A stretch of DNA of 64,000 bases, taken from the NCBI GenBank assembly GCA_013423385.1, contig BLZA01000013.1, positions 682,001 through 746,000 on the forward strand, written 5' to 3'. Shown in pieces: positions 1-11,043 of the stretch (the first letter of the stretch is position 1; each line of letters begins with the position of its first letter). A program made the translations under genes and the position numbers. Below the pieces are notes generated by a model. It saw only the letters and a program-made list of their open reading frames with translations. It searched no databases and was not told where the DNA came from. The stretch comes from Naganishia liquefaciens (lineage: Eukaryota > Basidiomycota > Tremellomycetes > Filobasidiales > Filobasidiaceae).

Positions 1-93
1 ATCGAAGTTGTCTATCATACGTGCCATAGGACAGCTACAGCTACGAGACTCGACATGAAGGTAGATATGTATATGAAATGATTTTGAGCGAAA

Positions 94-1146
94 TCACCAC
101 TTGGTGTGCAAACCTTTTGCAGCTACAACTTCCAATCTTCTTTCCTCAAATTCATCAATCCACCCATCAATTACATCTTGAGGCATAGCAACCCAATGCT
201 CCCGGATTGCCTTCCAGAGCTCATTTTCATTGGAGGGCTTGCTGGGCAGTCGTCTGATGCGGTTTTTGACGTAAGCCCAGCAATTTTCAATGGCATTCAA
301 GTCGGGTGATGACCCTGGGTGCTTGAGATTGATGATGCCTAAGTCTCGTCTGACCTCTGCGAAGCCCGCAATACGGTCGGGATCAGCCCCATCTTCGAGC
401 ACAAGGGGCTCTAGACCCTGATACAGAGCCCAGCCCACAGCGCTGACCAGCGGCCCCTCAATGATCTGATCAAGGTAGACTTGCGCAGTGATCGTTTGCG
501 CCGCGGTTCTAACCTTGTTCTTTTGATGGGCTGGTGTGAGATCATATTTGACAAGGGGGAGCTTGTGACCATGCAGGATTGCGCCCCACACATGTATGAT
601 TTTCCCCTTCTTTTTTCGCACGCTCAGGCAATTTTCGCAGTTCTGCTCATGAGGTAGACGCCAGCACATCTCATTGCTGTGATCGTCGCCGACTTCAAAG
701 GCGGCCTCACCGGTGAATATGACTCGTCTCCAGTCCTGATTCACGTTTGCAGACGCCCACTCGAGCCTCTGAGCGACGTTCAGAGCCTCGAGAATGGGCT
801 TGCGACGGCATGTAGCACGAATGTAGCCATGGGATTTGAGGATACGCTCAATGGTGCTGGGGCTGACCTTTTCAATTGAGGACAACTGAGCCGATGTCTG
901 CTTGGGGTTCTTCCGAACCTGGCGGATCAATCGCTCCTCATCCTGAGGGCTCAGAATATGCACATTGCCGGAGTTCCAGGACGGCTTGACGGTGCCAGTC
1001 CTCTCCCGGTGCTCAATGATGCCCTGAATTGTGGACTTGGATCGTTTGTATTCTTTTGCCAGCGCACTCATGCTCATTCCATGCTTATATTTGTCGTACA
1101 TCTCACCCTTCTTGGTAGAGGAGATCATAGGATTCTTGTGAGGCAT
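94..1146 (-). mobile_element. Tc1/mariner-type DNA transposon, transposase ORF (probably inactive)
   Basis: One uninterrupted 350-residue ORF starting at ATG 1146. The N-terminus has a helix-turn-helix (roughly residues 20-50, with SMSALAKEYKRSKSTIQGII) and a second HTH_Tnp-like segment (about 65-110). The C-terminal half is a DDE domain: EDGAD around Asp252 fits the second acidic residue, and SSPDLNAIENCW (279-290), the signature of the family, carries the third. The block that normally gives the first catalytic Asp reads FTGEAAF, so position 146 is Gly. That predicts loss of cleavage activity although the frame is intact. Terminal inverted repeats are not clear; an imperfect pair (about 11-24 and 1190-1204) is the best candidate, and the left end may lie outside the window. 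Family assignment is firm, element borders are not. Confidence 0.88.
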
Positions 1147-1373
1147 CCTGACTGCACCGTGACCTCACAATAGCAGGGTATAGGAGAGGACGTGCATGAT
1201 AGCATCTAGATGAACCGCTGCACTGACCTCGAACGCGACCGAAAAAGCGGGATGCGGAAGCTAAACATTTCAGGCCGTGCGAAACTCGATGACGCGCACT
1301 TGTGCACGCGCGCGCGCTAGCTGACGCGCTAGGAAGGTAAGACACGGGATCAACCTGGTTCTTCATATATATT

Positions 1374-1388
1374 GTTGCTTTTTGCAAC
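1374..1388 (+). other. Small hairpin just upstream of the tRNA
   Basis: GTTGC at 1374-1378 pairs with GCAAC at 1384-1388 across a T-rich loop, flanked by AT-rich sequence (TATATA on the left, ATATAC on the right). It ends 13 nt before the tRNA 5' end. An AT-rich upstream element is common for Pol III genes. Any role of the hairpin is a guess. Confidence 0.35.
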
Positions 1389-1401
1389 ATATACATCAAA
1401 C

Positions 1402-1507
1402 GGCCAGATAGGAAAGTGGTCTAATCCGACGGTTTCAAGCGCATAGCTTGCTCAATTTCTGAGCACTCCGTTCCTTCGGGGCATGAGTTCGAATCTCATT
1501 CTGGTCA
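1402..1507 (+). tRNA. tRNA-Leu (anticodon CAA), intron-containing
   Basis: The sequence folds as a class II tRNA. The acceptor stem 1402-1408 pairs with 1500-1506 (six Watson-Crick pairs and one G-T), the discriminator is A1507, the T arm is ATGAG/CTCAT around TTCGAAT, and a short variable arm (CC-TTCG-GG) is present. Anticodon CAA lies at 1436-1438, preceded by TT and followed by G. An intron of about 26-30 nt follows the anticodon loop and contains TTG (1448-1450), able to pair with the anticodon as in other eukaryotic pre-tRNA-Leu(CAA). Internal A and B boxes are visible and a TTTT run at 1513-1516 fits a Pol III terminator. The anticodon stem closes with one U-U mismatch, so the exact intron 3' border is tentative. 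Confidence 0.85.
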
Positions 1508-2194
1508 TATCCTTTTGCTCCTGGAGCCCAGGGGTCTTTTGCACCCATTCCCGGGGCTCTACGAGCGATTTCCGCCCAAGAATCGGGAGAGGAAAGCCTA
1601 AGCCTTTTTGAGCCGATAGACAGGGTTCTGCTCAACCTCTGCCAGCCCGAGGCAAACCGACTGCATCTCCAGCGAATCCTCTATGGAACGCACCCGGTTT
1701 TGAACGGTTTCGACCATTTTTGACAGTGTTACGGTATTCTAACTCTTCTCGCTCTTGGTGAGCTCTTTCAGCACGTTGAAAGGCTCGATATGGCCGCGAG
1801 GCTATCTAAGGCAGGTAAACATTCATAGCAGTGACAGTTCATCCTCTAGAGTGCCCTCCAGACATTGTCCAACAACAAGAAGTCGGCGAATGTAGCTTGT
1901 ACCGGGAAGGATATCGATCCAAATAGCATTAAATTACGCGGCTACTAGCCCCAACGGCTCAATGCAGGGTTCACCGGCTTTCCTTTTCACGATGTGTAAA
2001 AGGCAATCATGATAGCCAATCATTATTCCGGTACAGAAGCGGAAACAGCATTTCAAGTCATATAAAATGGACCTGGTCAACGGCAAGCCGCATGAGGCAC
2101 GCGACACAGCTTGAGCGCGAAATGATGCATTCAACATTGTCCATTACAACTCTTGTAAAATCATTACTAAACACAATACATCGTTATGCCCGCA
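1508..2194. other. Intergenic, no gene recognised
   Basis: About 690 bp between the tRNA and the 3' end of the RAX1-like gene. Short open frames on both strands lack codon continuity or family motifs. I see no repeat or RNA gene here. Confidence 0.5.
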
Positions 2195-3781
2195 CTACAG
2201 CCGATGCCCGGGCACAAAATACCAGATGATGACCAGGATGGCTGTCAGCACAATGACCTCTGCCATGACCAAAGCCGCGCGCCCGCGCAGAATCTTCTTG
2301 ACGTATGGCTCGCCCATCTTGATAGTCTGAAACGGATGGGTCTCGGATCGGTTGAGAAAGACCAACAGAGGATCCAAGGCGTAACATGCCGAGATGAGAA
2401 GGTAAAATGCGAGGAAGAACGGAATGATGAGCTGGATAGCCATTTGTCAGTCGAGTGATGCGCGCGGAAAAGAGTTCCAGACTCACAAAGAGCCTTCTGA
2501 TCTTTGGTTTGTAATCGTAGAATACCAACGTGAACGCCACCACAAAGCCCGCCCAAAGACAAAATAATCCCGCAAACAGTCGAAGAAACGTTGCGAGTCT
2601 CGTCAAGTTGCAAAACGCCTTTGCACGAATGAATCGCACAAACGCGTCATCTTGAAGCGCTTTGAAGATGTATTCCTTGGCGGTGTGAAAGTAGTCGGGA
2701 ATGCGGGGATCTGCCGGATGCGAGGAGTCGTCGTCGAGCTCTGGTGTTCCGGGAAAGTCGTGTATTCTGATTGGCGGCCTGCAGACACTGTCAGCTGCGT
2801 AGGATTGAGTAGCGAATCGCAACATACGGAAGGTAAATCTCCTTTTCCGCGCCAGAAAGCAGGTACCTGAGGTATATCCTCTCTCCACTCGCTACCAGAT
2901 CTTGCTGCGTGATAGCCTGTTTCCGCGGTATCACCGTCGGCGCACGACTGACCTTGCGACTTCCTTTGGTTCCACCCTGTGTAATCTCCCCATGCTGATT
3001 GACGTCTGCCTGATCCGCGCGCCCGCTCGCTCCCGTGCCGAAAAACGAATCGACAAAACTCGCGCGGGAGGGACCCCGGATGGAGCCTTTCCCCGTGGAT
3101 GCATCCATGTTCGGTGAAGCGTGCGTCGGGCGTCTTCCTGCGGTTTCTGGCGACATCTGCGGCGAGGAGAGCATCTGAGGGGTACTGGATGCGCTGATGT
3201 TCACGGGGGTGCGCGGGACGTGGGCTTCCGTGTCTCTTCGCGCGCGGAATCTTGCAGAGTTTGAGAGGCCTTGTCCATCGTCTGACGCGTCTTCGAATTG
3301 ATCCTGATCACGACCATACTTTTCGTTCCATTCCGCGACTCCTTTCTCGCGTTCCAAGGGCTGTCCAGACACATCGTGATGGCTGAACGGGTGTTCACTG
3401 ACTCCCGCGATGCTGGAGAATATGCTTCCATATCGACGAGCGTAGTCCCAGTACTCTGGCCAGTCATCTTCTACCGTGCGACCAGTCTTCCGCAAATCCT
3501 GGCGGATAGGAGATATTAACACCGTCAATCATCGGGACGCGTCCGAAGGTGACGAATCAAGCGGTACGGAAAGGACTCACCTTGAAATACGCGTGACACA
3601 GGTTCTCATGCTGCTGGACGTCGAGCCAAAAGTCCAGAGCGTCCTCGGCATTCTCTTGCTGAAGGAAGATGTAGAAGCAGTACAGATCGAGCGGCGCACG
3701 CGTCCGTCGCATCAAAACATCGGATAGTTCGGGCAGCCTTTGACGCGGTGTTTGACGCGTATGCGAAGAAGGGCACGCCAT
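2195..3781 (-). CDS. RAX1-like RGS-domain membrane protein
   Basis: Four exons: 3781-3581, 3498-2828, 2778-2487, 2431-2195; 466 residues; phases agree at every junction. The N-terminal block (residues about 12-67 running into exon 2) is an RGS domain of the fungal Rax1 kind, with LPELSDVLMRRTRAPLDLY followed by ALDFWLDVQQHENLC. A low-complexity linker follows, then a second RGS-like helical part (about 295-345) and three predicted membrane spans near 352-377, 389-413 and 440-460. In yeast, Rax1 marks bud sites and acts in polarity at the plasma membrane. Domain order and membrane topology match that family; function here is inferred. It is divergent from the uL23m gene, with about 285 bp between the start codons. 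Confidence 0.85.
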
Positions 3782-4066
3782 GGTTGCTGCCTGTTCGTGC
3801 GCAGGACGGTTCTTTCAGTGCTATGGTGAGTTGCTTGCGATACTGAGGCACAAGGAGGAATACATATGGACAAAGAATCACGCTGTGTATTGTTGTGAAC
3901 AAACATTGCCCTAGTGAAACCCTTTGATTCACTCCTCTTCTATCACGCCGGGCGCACCACCCGATTTTTCGACCCCTCGATCGCTGTTCCGTTCAGCATT
4001 CGTCAAGTCGACATGATCCCGGTCGACCTTGCAATCATCAGTCCCGCCGTCCCGTCGTCCACCATC

Positions 4067-5189
4067 ATGTCTCGTATATTCAAAAGGGCGGCATCTACTG
4101 CCGCTGAAGTCACAGCGGCATCCACGCCTTCCACCGCGCGCCCAGCGACCGCTGCCACCGCTCTCGCCAAAGCGCGCACTGCGACGCTGCCACATGCCGT
4201 TCGGGATCGTCAGTCCACGTACCTCGCAGCAACTGGCAAGGCTGCAAGCGACGATGGAGTGCCAACGTTGACCCCTTCCCAGGAGATTCGTTTCCAGACC
4301 TTACGCGCAGAGGGAAAGCTTTCTGGAGATGAAGCGTCGGCGCGGCTCGAATTTATCAGGAATCACGACGCATGGAGGTCGCGTGTCCGTGGGCATCGTC
4401 AAGTCCAGAACCTTCCAGCGCGAGATGCCGTAACAGAGAATTCAACCGCGACGCCGGGAACATTGGCTTCGCCGGCCAAAATCCACGCATTCACCGACGC
4501 CAATACCGTGCCCGGTGTCGAAGCCCTGGCGGCACAGCGAATTTATCTACCCAATATTCAGATCCGACTCATGCGCAATCATACTCCTCCAGGGGAAGCT
4601 TACGACACCTCGATCGCTACCTTCCGTATTCCGCCGAGCATGACCAAGAACGATCTGCGCTCCTATCTCTACGCCGTCTATGGTCTCCCGGTCACTTTCA
4701 TCCGGACCGACAATTACATTGCACCGCAAGCCCGAGTCGGCACGACGAACAGTCTACAACGTATCAAGGGCAGCGAAAAGACGTACAAGCGAGCCGTCGT
4801 GGGTCTGCTGGAACCGTTCCACTACCCAGATGATGTTGCCGAACTCGACGCCATCATTGATAGCCCCGCAACGGATGCCGAGTCCGAGTTACGCAGGTCG
4901 CGTGCGATTGAGGGCAAGAAAAAGCGTGAAGAGTGGATGAATGCGCAGTTCATGTCGGATCTGCAAGTCAGCCAGAGGAAGAGGAGCATGATGAAGCTCG
5001 CCAAGGGCTGGAGATGGAGAGGACAGACGCATGACAACAGCGTGAGTGTTCGCGTGATGGCTTCTGTGCCTCGTGCTCCGCTGATCTGGTCATTCATAGG
5101 GCAACATCGTGCGGGAGATCATGAAGAAGCGCCAGGAACGGGAGAATGCGGTCGCCGAGATTGTCAAGGGGCTCAGCCTTGGCGCATGA
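4067..5189 (+). CDS. Mitochondrial large-subunit ribosomal protein uL23m (MRP20 type)
   Basis: Two exons, 4067-5041 and 5100-5189, separated by a 58-nt GT-AG intron; 354 residues. I chose ATG 4067 (MSRIFKRAAS) because it opens a basic, Ala/Ser/Thr-rich presequence typical of mitochondrial import; the frame is open upstream but acidic residues there do not suit a presequence. The core (about 155-260) has IYLPNIQIRLMRN followed by FRIPPSMTKNDLRSYL and YGLPV, the uL23 fold that binds at the peptide exit tunnel. The protein is longer than yeast Mrp20 because of a central linker and a Lys/Arg-rich C-terminal helix that ends in the second exon. Confidence 0.85.
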
Positions 5190-5727
5190 TCCTTGCGCCA
5201 TGTTGGCGAGTTGTACAAGTATGGAGACAGTTGATGGCCATTGCTGCGATCGGACACGAATCTCCTTCGGGCAGGCAAACAAGTATCGTCGTCCGAGATA
5301 AGTTATCGCTCGAGACGATGGGGAGCATGTCGAGCTGCACGTTGGCATATACCCGGCTCCAAAGACGTTGCGAGTCATCGTTTCGATTGCAAACCCCTGA
5401 CCGCTGATCTGGGCGAACATAATGTTTCGTCCGATTCAGGCGCAGGCAAGGCGAAGACGTCGCATGTCCCGTCTAAGCGTTTTCGTAAGCGGCATCACAC
5501 GGATACGTCGAACTAAGAACACTTTCCGCGCGGAATCGTTCCTCTTGCCCCAGCATTACCATCCCAATGCTATGACTATACAACGGATTGTCTGGCTCTT
5601 GGAGAAGCGATGTTACTATAATTTCACGTAGCGGAGCGTACTGGAGACTGTGTTGCAAAATGCAAGAGCTTGCTTGCTTTGGCGTGACCGAGTTTAGGTG
5701 CCGCGAAGTTGGAGATAGTCATCGCCA
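5190..5727. other. Intergenic, no gene recognised
   Basis: About 540 bp between two convergent genes. Open frames here are short and show no family motif. Nothing else seen. Confidence 0.45.
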
Positions 5728-7201
5728 TCAGACATGTTCAGATGCGTGTTTCCAAGGATACGATCGGATAATCGAAGGATACATTTGAGGTGTAGGGTTG
5801 AAATTGGCATGTACAATCTGCTCAACGAAAGTGGAGAAACCTCGTGGAGTGCATAGCAGGGCTGCCTCTACATTAGGAAATTCGAGGCGATGACCAGGTT
5901 CGAATCTGACATGGTGGGTAATGAGTCCGAGACTGAAGCCGCACAAGTGCCCGCGGCCGTGACCATCTGGATAGGAACAGGCAGTACTGGTAGCGAGGCT
6001 CTGCGACATATCGGGGCGGAGTATTCTCACTCCGACCATGGTCACAAATGAATTTGCAACGGTTTCCTTTACTTTTGGAGACCAATTGGCAGCGAATATG
6101 TCGGCAAGGCAGGCAGTATCTTTTTGTATGAGTTCGTACGCACAATCCGTGTTCAACCTGATGACCATGTTGCAGAGCAAGGGTTGTACATTGTCAAGCT
6201 GACGATCGAGGTCAAGATGCGCATCAGCTCTGTTCAGAGATTCAGAGACAACGCACAGGTCTACGTACAGCCTCGATGAACATCCTCATCCACTGCGCCG
6301 GTATGACAAGCTGTAAGGATGCCTCGGAAGGCTTCTCAATGAATTCCAGACTGCGTCGACAGCACAGAAGGAACTGCCTGTTCCCTCTGATCGCTAATTC
6401 CCGGTTGCGAGGAGGCGCACCGCGAAGTTGTAGCACTAGGCTAGGAAATTCGTTGAAGAAGAGATTTCCGCTTCAGCCTCATCACTGCGATCGTCGGGGA
6501 GAAGGTACGCCCTGTCCTGGACATTCAACTCTACGATAATGTCCTTGATGAAGCCCTGCGGTTGTGTCGGGCCATAATTCAATACGGTGCTGTAAAAGCT
6601 TCGTTCCGTGCGTAGATCCAACTCCAGACGCTCCATGATATCCGCCAGACTCATGGGATTGTAAGTTGTGAGTCGCGTGTGATTCCTAGCGTTGGAAATG
6701 GCGAGGAGCTCAGATTCGGGAAGACAATGTCCGTACAGAGTGGATCGACGTATTTTTAGTGAGCCACGAAGCCGAGGTGTTGTCTGTCCCATGAGCAGAA
6801 AGGTACAATCTGATAGGATAAGGTTGCTGCGTGTAGCCAGATCACGCGTCACATATATACAAAATCGAGAGTAAACGCGTATCTCGACTTACCGCGTGTA
6901 GGCCCATCCGAATGGCCTGCAGCATCGAAGTATGACTGGGAGGATTTCGAGACAAGCGTATTATATAGCTGGCTGCTCGTGTCTTGATGAAGACGAGGCG
7001 TGATACTTGAATGAGACGGGCGAGGATACGCAGAGAGGACGTATGGACAAGGAAAGAGGAAATGTTAGTGACCAGTTCGATAGGAAGGCGTTGTTTGGGC
7101 TGTCCGTATGATTTGATGAGTATGAAAAAGTGCAAGATCAAGTAGCAACGAAGGGATCGTACCATATGGTCGTTGCTGGGTAGAGGATAATGGTTCGTCA
7201 T
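5728..7201 (-). CDS. Hypothetical F-box-like protein, exon structure unresolved
   Basis: The likely start is ATG 7201. Exon 1 (7201-7163) joins exon 2 (7099-6893) across a 63-nt GT-AG intron, and exon 2 opens with QRLPIELVTNISSFL, an F-box-like segment that would bind Skp1 in an SCF ubiquitin ligase. Further open segments on the same strand (6852-6436, 6436-6242 and 6180-5728, the last ending CSYPDGHGRGHLCGF... to a stop at 5728) look coding but cannot be joined with confidence: the 6893 donor is in phase 0, while the most protein-like downstream frame needs another phase. The gene may have an extra small exon, or may be decaying. Many basidiomycetes carry large families of such F-box genes. 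The F-box call rests on one short motif. Confidence 0.4.
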
Positions 7202-7933
7202 GGCAAGGAGATTCGATGAAGCCGACGGTTATGCCATGCGTTGCAATGGAAATTACTGAGGGTCGAATATCTCACCGCTGCCCTCGATACACTCTACCCG
7301 CGGACAATGGATGCGAATGAGGTTTGCGGAAGTCGTGAAGGATTGTCGGTGATGCCATTGCGCAAGTCAAACAGCTAATAAACTGATGAACTTTGTTCTT
7401 CATGTCGATCCATGTCTCAGAGGGAGCTTTGAATTCGGATATGGCCGAAAAATGGTCGCGACTTGAATCCTGCAAAATCAGCTCAGCCGCCGATGGTCTC
7501 ATTACCTCTCACAGAAGAGCTTCATCCTGTAAGAGCGCCTCCGACCTAGGCAATGTAGGGAAGCAGCAACTTCAAGTGCTTGAGTTGTATTGCTGCGGTC
7601 AAAATGGATTTGGGAAGGATTTTGTGGCTTTACTGCCAGCGTTCTTGAATGAAGTCGCCGTCATCTCGAAAGTCATGAACGAAATTTCATGCAGTTGGAC
7701 AGCAGCGTTGACCGCGACGTCATCAGCGAATTGTGGGTATCGTCGATACTGGGGCAATATTATGATAGATCTCGGGAACAATCGCGCTACGGGGAACAAG
7801 CTCGATGTGTCGACAGAATAACGGCGTGAGATTGCGTGCGTGGCCGCTGTGAAGTCGCAATGAAACGCGCGAGCGCAGATCACTAGTCAGGCCGAAGTCA
7901 TGGCGTTGCTCCTCTCTTGCATCGATATAATTG
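7202..7933. other. Unassigned stretch
   Basis: About 730 bp upstream of the F-box-like gene. Open frames exist on both strands (for example 7393-7821 plus and 7883-7599 minus) but overlap each other and match nothing I recognise. It may hold the promoter or an unseen 5' exon. Confidence 0.35.
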
Positions 7934-8266
7934 TCAAGGAGGAATCCAATACGGCGCCCCAGCCACGCTGATGACTACGGGGTTCTGACCTTCTTGTAAA
8001 TATTTCGATACAGAATGACGTGTCCGATCAACCGCTTTTTGCATTCCGTCCGCCGTCATTGGCCCGTCGTCGGGCAATTTCGGAACATTTCTGGAGGCCT
8101 CTGCACAAACTGACGCGATCTGATTCGTTCCAAACAAAGGCGCGGAACGGGAAGACTCGCGGGTAAGCATCCGGTCTAAGCGCGCGCATGAGATCTCGCG
8201 TTTCCGATCGTCACCACCTGTCTGGAAAAGTTGGACTGCCATCGTCGCTGTTGCTTGCTTCGCCAT
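7934..8266 (-). CDS. Hypothetical protein, 110 residues
   Basis: A single open frame from ATG 8266 to a stop at 7934. It is divergent from cytochrome c, with 106 bp between the start codons. The composition is protein-like (basic N-terminal half, SVSKYLQEGQNPVVISVAG near the end) with no signal peptide, membrane span or motif I know. It could equally be the first exon of a longer gene or a chance ORF in the cytochrome c promoter region. Confidence 0.3.
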   Translation of the reverse strand: MAKQATATMAVQLFQTGGDDRKREISCARLDRMLTRESSRSAPLFGTNQIASVCAEASRNVPKLPDDGPMTADGMQKAVDRTRHSVSKYLQEGQNPVVISVAGAPYWIPP

Positions 8267-8372
8267 CGTGTACTCGATTGATATAGCTATTCTTTATCTG
8301 CGTTACCGCCACTTCTTGTGCTCGTCACACTACCTCTACTTTTTCCTAAACTTTCTTCACTTGATAATCACA

Positions 8373-8907
8373 ATGGGTTTCGAAAAGGGTAAGCACATAG
8401 TCCGATGTTGACGTAACTTATTCTGATCACTTTCCCACGCACACAGGTGACGCTGCCAAGGGTGCTGGTCTCTTCAAGACTCGATGTGCTCAATGCCACA
8501 CTGTTGAAGCCGGAGGTGCCAACAAGGTCGGACCCGCTCTTCACGGTCTCTTTGGCCGAAAGTCCGGACAGGTTGACGGTTTCTCGTACACCGCCGCCAA
8601 CGTCAACAAGGGTGTTGTTTGGGAGGAGAACACCTTGTTCGACGTAAGTAGCGATGGCCTCAAGGCGGCCTAGCGCTGCCAGCAAAATTGCGATGCTGAC
8701 GATTCTTCTGTTTTTGTTTTTCCTTCGATAGTACCTCGAGAACCCCAAGAAGTATATCCCTGGTACCAAGATGGCCTTCGCCGGTCTCAAGAAGCCCAAG
8801 GACAGGAACGACCTGATCACGTATGTGGAGAGACCAGCGATGCATGTCACGCGCTTACCTGCTCTCTTTTCGCCTCCACCAGTTACCTCAAGGAATCGAC
8901 TGCCTAA
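8373..8907 (+). CDS. CYC1: Cytochrome c
   Basis: Four exons, 8373-8388, 8447-8643, 8732-8820 and 8883-8907, give 108 residues. This is the mobile electron carrier between complexes III and IV in the mitochondrial intermembrane space. The haem attachment motif is CAQCH (Cys19, Cys22, axial His23). The axial Met is Met85 in PGTKMAFAG, and the conserved [11 protein letters not shown] and [11 protein letters not shown] segments are present. The first exon codes for only five residues plus one base (MGFEK-G). Length and sequence fit fungal cytochromes c closely. A tail-to-tail intergenic space separates it from BCP1. Confidence 0.97.
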
Positions 8908-9517
8908 GCGGTTTCAAGCATGTTGTGGATATCATAGACAGGAGAATCAAAAACATCAGCAGGGACCATCGCTCGATTATTCAGATCCTCAGCCATGTAC
9001 ATGTACTTTTAGCTGTATGCCTGGGGGAACATATCAATGCGTGTCTCATCAAAACACCCTTATCAAGAGCATCGCAGTATGCGACACATTGTGTCGTTCA
9101 CGTTGCTGGCAATAAAGTTCTCTGCTTTTTGCGAATATTGAAGGGCGCTTGCGGTTGGAAGCGTAGTTGGGCGGGGCATATCGTTCGCAAGCGGGCAAAC
9201 GTCGTCACATTCTGGGGGTATCGTATCTTCGCGATGGGTGATACGAGGCTCGGAATCAATGCATGAATGGCAAGATAAAGCAGTAGATTCATAGCTTGAG
9301 CGTTCTAGTCCAGCCTGTGCCTACTGTCGGTCCCTCGAGGCATCTCTGCAATCTCAGCAAACACAGTCAAGTACTGCCACAGTACCTCATTGCGCACAGA
9401 ACGCCTCAGATATTTATACAACCGGTTGAACCGCAACATATCCATCTAGATCTATAACACTATCGCAATCGTGCCCGCTATAAGAGCACTTCGTTTGGAG
9501 CGAAACTTGACAAACGG
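8908..9517. other. Intergenic between convergent genes
   Basis: About 610 bp holding the 3' ends of cytochrome c and BCP1. No coding or RNA signal recognised. Confidence 0.5.
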
Positions 9518-10772
9518 CTACTGCACAGCTGCCTCCATCGCTGCCACCGCCTCGGCCATCTTGTCGGCCTCGTACACACTCAGTCTCCCGCGCTGCTCGA
9601 CACTGAAAGACTCCTCATCGCGCGTTTGGGCGTTCTTGAAGGGGAACGTGTGCGTGTAGAGAGCCGACTGTATAGCGTGGAGAAGAAGGGATTCAGAAAC
9701 TATGCTGGGGACATGGTAGCCGGACGTACACGTTCGAGGAATTCCTCTTCTGGGTGGTAGTGCATGAGTCCGCCTGGAACGCTTGAAGTTTCCGTTTGCT
9801 GAGCCTTTTTCGTCTTTTTCGATGCCGGGCCCCTAGACGGATATCGCTCAGTCGGCTTTAAGGAAGAGGAGGGGTACAGTTTACCTACTTGGACTTGTCC
9901 TCGCCCATGTCCATGTCGTCTTCTGCGCCGTCAAACTTGTACACGCGAGAAATCAGGAGGTAATGCGTGAAGCTCATCTCCTTGTTGCCCTGCGACGTCT
10001 CGTCAGTCTTTTATCCTCCTTGACCGACTTTCGAAAACCTCACCTCCTTTCGTGCATTTTCGAGCTCCTCGAGCAGAAACTTCCACATCGGCGGCATGAG
10101 CTGAACGGGCAAGTTGATGAGTCGTTCCGAGACGACGAGAGCTATGCGGTTTGGCGATGTCGGGAGGGAGACCGAGGCGAGAAGGTCGCGCATTGGGGAG
10201 GACTTGGGTAGACGGTCAAGCAGATATGTGAGGAGGCGTTGAATCGTTTGGTCTTTCTGGAAAGGGGCGAGGGCACGGTGGGTTCAGCGTGAGTCTGGGA
10301 TGACAGTGTGGGGGCGGACTTACGGCCGTTGCGTTCAGATCCACGATACTCAAGTACGCATAGGGATCGCTTTCCGTTCCATCTACCTTGACGGTGCTTC
10401 CGATGCCCATCTGAACGGCCTGTGCGAGGACGAGCTGTGCGAGCGCATGAATGTCGAATTCTTCGGCGTCCGAGGAGAGTAATTGACGAAGGAGTCGCTT
10501 GAGGGCGATGCTGCGGTGCGGTGTCAGCTTGTTGTGGTGGGCGAGGTGTGCACGGACAACTTACTCGTCAACTTCCGGGTTTGGATTGTAAAAGTCAAAA
10601 TCGACGTTGACCATGCTCTGCGGGATAGGTTGTCAGCGCGGCCGCTTGAAGCCCGGACCGTGAGGATACGTACAACGTCGCTTCCCTCGTCCGAGCTGCC
10701 TTCGTCTTGATCCCTCTGCTTCCGCTTGACGCTGGTAGCGGGCACGGCGGCGAGTTTCGTACTTGCGGGCAT
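9518..10772 (-). CDS. BCP1: BCP1/BCCIP family protein
   Basis: Seven exons: 10772-10674, 10617-10565, 10510-10324, 10256-10044, 9989-9889, 9832-9730, 9667-9518; 301 residues, all phases consistent. Family hallmarks are VNVDFDFYNPNPEVDD, then LKRLLRQLL, GSTVKVDGTESDPYAYLSI, and LPVQLMPPMWKFLLEEL. BCP1 is a nuclear protein needed for export of the lipid kinase Mss4 and is a chaperone of ribosomal protein uL14; BCCIP is its animal relative. A Lys-rich segment after residue 218 (SKKTKK) sits where the family has a charged linker. Its start codon is 271 bp from that of the divergent epoxide hydrolase, so they may share a promoter. Confidence 0.92.
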
Positions 10773-11043
10773 CTCGATGGATCTTGTTGCGTCTGAGAAC
10801 CTTGCGATGCGACGCTCCTGTGCCCGATGCGAGTCTTCATGATGGTGAGCTGCTGAAATTTCGTTCTCTCTATCACGTGCAGGCTGGAGCCCCGCAGGGC
10901 GGATGCTAAGCGGAGACGGCCGATTCCCCGTGTGATGCAGCCATGGGCGCCTTATAATCAGATCGATGCTCGCTTACTCTACGTGTCTGCAACAAGGCAG
11001 GCCTAGTCATCCGGATTCTGTCCATTCCCGTCTATCAAAAACC

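Noticed and set aside
106-1173. Several plus-strand open frames opposite the transposase
   Set aside because: They lie in antisense frames of a clearly coding ORF and have no domain of their own.
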